5,519 bases of DNA from contig CALHST010000325.1 of assembly GCA_938038825.1 (NCBI GenBank), forward strand, positions 1 through 5,519, written 5' to 3'. The position numbers and the translations under genes are program-made. The notes under the pieces were generated by a model. That model worked only from the letters and a program-made list of their open reading frames with translations, was not told the origin of the DNA and did no database searches. This DNA is from an uncultured Paracoccaceae bacterium (GTDB taxonomy: Bacteria > Pseudomonadota > Alphaproteobacteria > Rhodobacterales > Rhodobacteraceae). Positions within the stretch are counted from its first letter, which is position 1. The number at the start of each line of letters is the position of its first letter. Positions 4,986 through 5,519 of the stretch are shown piece by piece.

Positions 4986-5519
4986 TCACTCAGACGACAA
5001 GTTCGCGACGGCCTTTGCCAGAACTTGAACGCCAGCGACAAGATCGGGTTCGGCAGTGTCTTCTGCAAAATCGTGGCTGATCCCGTTGATAGATGGCACA
5101 AACAACATCGCAACAGGCAACTTGTTGGCCACATTGGTGGCATCATGCAAAGCACCAGATGGCATCTTGCGCCATGAGTTTGGGGCGATCTCTTCTGCGG
5201 CTGTCTCCAAAGCGGAACGGAGTGTCTCGTCCATGCGAACCGGCTCCAGACCCAGCATTGGCCCAAGCTCAACCCCTAGACCGTGTTGCGCTGCGGCGTC
5301 GTTGATTGTGCTTCGAATGATGTCTTCCATTTGGGCAAGCCGTTGGGGGTCGCCATCACGCCATTGCATCGAAAACACGACCTTGCCCGGAACAATAGAG
5401 GATGCGTTCGGGTGCAACGTGACATGTCCAATAGTCCAAACGGTCTGCGGCGTGACAACGTTTTGAAAGCGGTCGCGCAATAGCATATTGAAAGAGGCCA
5501 GCCCCTGAAGCGCATCCTT
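4986..5519 (-). CDS. M20-family Zn-dependent hydrolase, hydantoinase/carbamoylase type (partial, N-terminus off the window)
   Basis: The visible C-terminal 177 residues run in from the right edge (KDALQGLASFNMLLRDRF) and end at TGA (complement of 4986-4988). Family features in order: TPQTVWTIGHVTLHPNASS and IVPG (residues 23-45 of the visible part), the conserved substrate-binding Asn and proline-glycine turn of the dimerisation domain; an Arg-Asp (54-55) in FSMQWRDGD; MPSGALHDA at 119-127; and FVPSINGISHDFAEDT at 140-155 with the His of GISH near the active site. These mark the allantoate amidohydrolase, N-carbamoyl-L-amino-acid hydrolase and beta-ureidopropionase group, which cleave N-carbamoyl or ureido C-N bonds in the cytoplasm during pyrimidine, purine or hydantoin breakdown. 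Which substrate applies is not visible. Full members have about 400-420 residues, so more than half, including most zinc ligands, lies outside. An internal ATG at 5484-5486 is not the start. Confidence 0.9.
   Translation of the reverse strand, partial: KDALQGLASFNMLLRDRFQNVVTPQTVWTIGHVTLHPNASSIVPGKVVFSMQWRDGDPQRLAQMEDIIRSTINDAAAQHGLGVELGPMLGLEPVRMDETLRSALETAAEEIAPNSWRKMPSGALHDATNVANKLPVAMLFVPSINGISHDFAEDTAEPDLVAGVQVLAKAVANLSSE

Noticed and set aside
4480..4989. 169-codon minus-strand frame over the transporter
   Set aside because: It is very rich in His, Arg, Gln and Asn, as expected from the complement of a membrane protein gene; no domain and no ribosome site.

Overview
The window looks like a chromosomal segment from an alphaproteobacterium, most likely a Rhodobacteraceae/Roseobacter-group organism of moderate GC. 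The reasons are the type of chorismate synthase, the Cupin_6-type AraC regulator, the DMT/EamA exporter and the hydantoinase/carbamoylase-type M20 hydrolase, plus the general codon use. This placement is by family recognition only; no database search was run. There is no tRNA, rRNA, CRISPR array, transposase or phage gene.

Layout from left to right. (1) Minus strand, 1-1320: a 5'-partial small multi-pass membrane protein (it runs off the left edge) lies downstream of an AraC-family regulator in the same orientation. The regulator has a good sigma70-like promoter at 1429-1456. (2) Plus strand, 1381-1890: a nominal intergenic region that holds a near-ideal Shine-Dalgarno and ATG whose reading frame dies after five codons. 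It is followed in another frame by a convincing 58-residue two-helix membrane-protein frame, and then by an overlapping 33-codon frame. A hairpin covering the ribosome binding site sits just before the next gene. (3) 1891-3572: aroC (chorismate synthase) and a SAM-dependent methyltransferase overlap by four bases (ATGA), a translationally coupled pair. (4) 3573-4020: a 48-residue exported peptide with a clear signal sequence and its own candidate promoter, then about 200 bases with no convincing gene but with a strong 13-bp hairpin. (5) 4021-4956: a ten-helix DMT/EamA transporter. (6) Minus strand, 4986 to the right edge: the C-terminal part of a Zn-dependent M20-family amidohydrolase, convergent with the transporter.

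Functionally only aroC is housekeeping: it makes chorismate, the branch point to aromatic amino acids, folate and quinones. The coupled methyltransferase has no visible substrate. The AraC regulator may control itself and the membrane protein downstream. The transporter and the hydrolase point in opposite directions and need not be related. I found no defence or mobile system. The least ordinary parts are the broken or leader-controlled small membrane gene at 1470-1775 and the exported micropeptide plus hairpin at 3606-3980.
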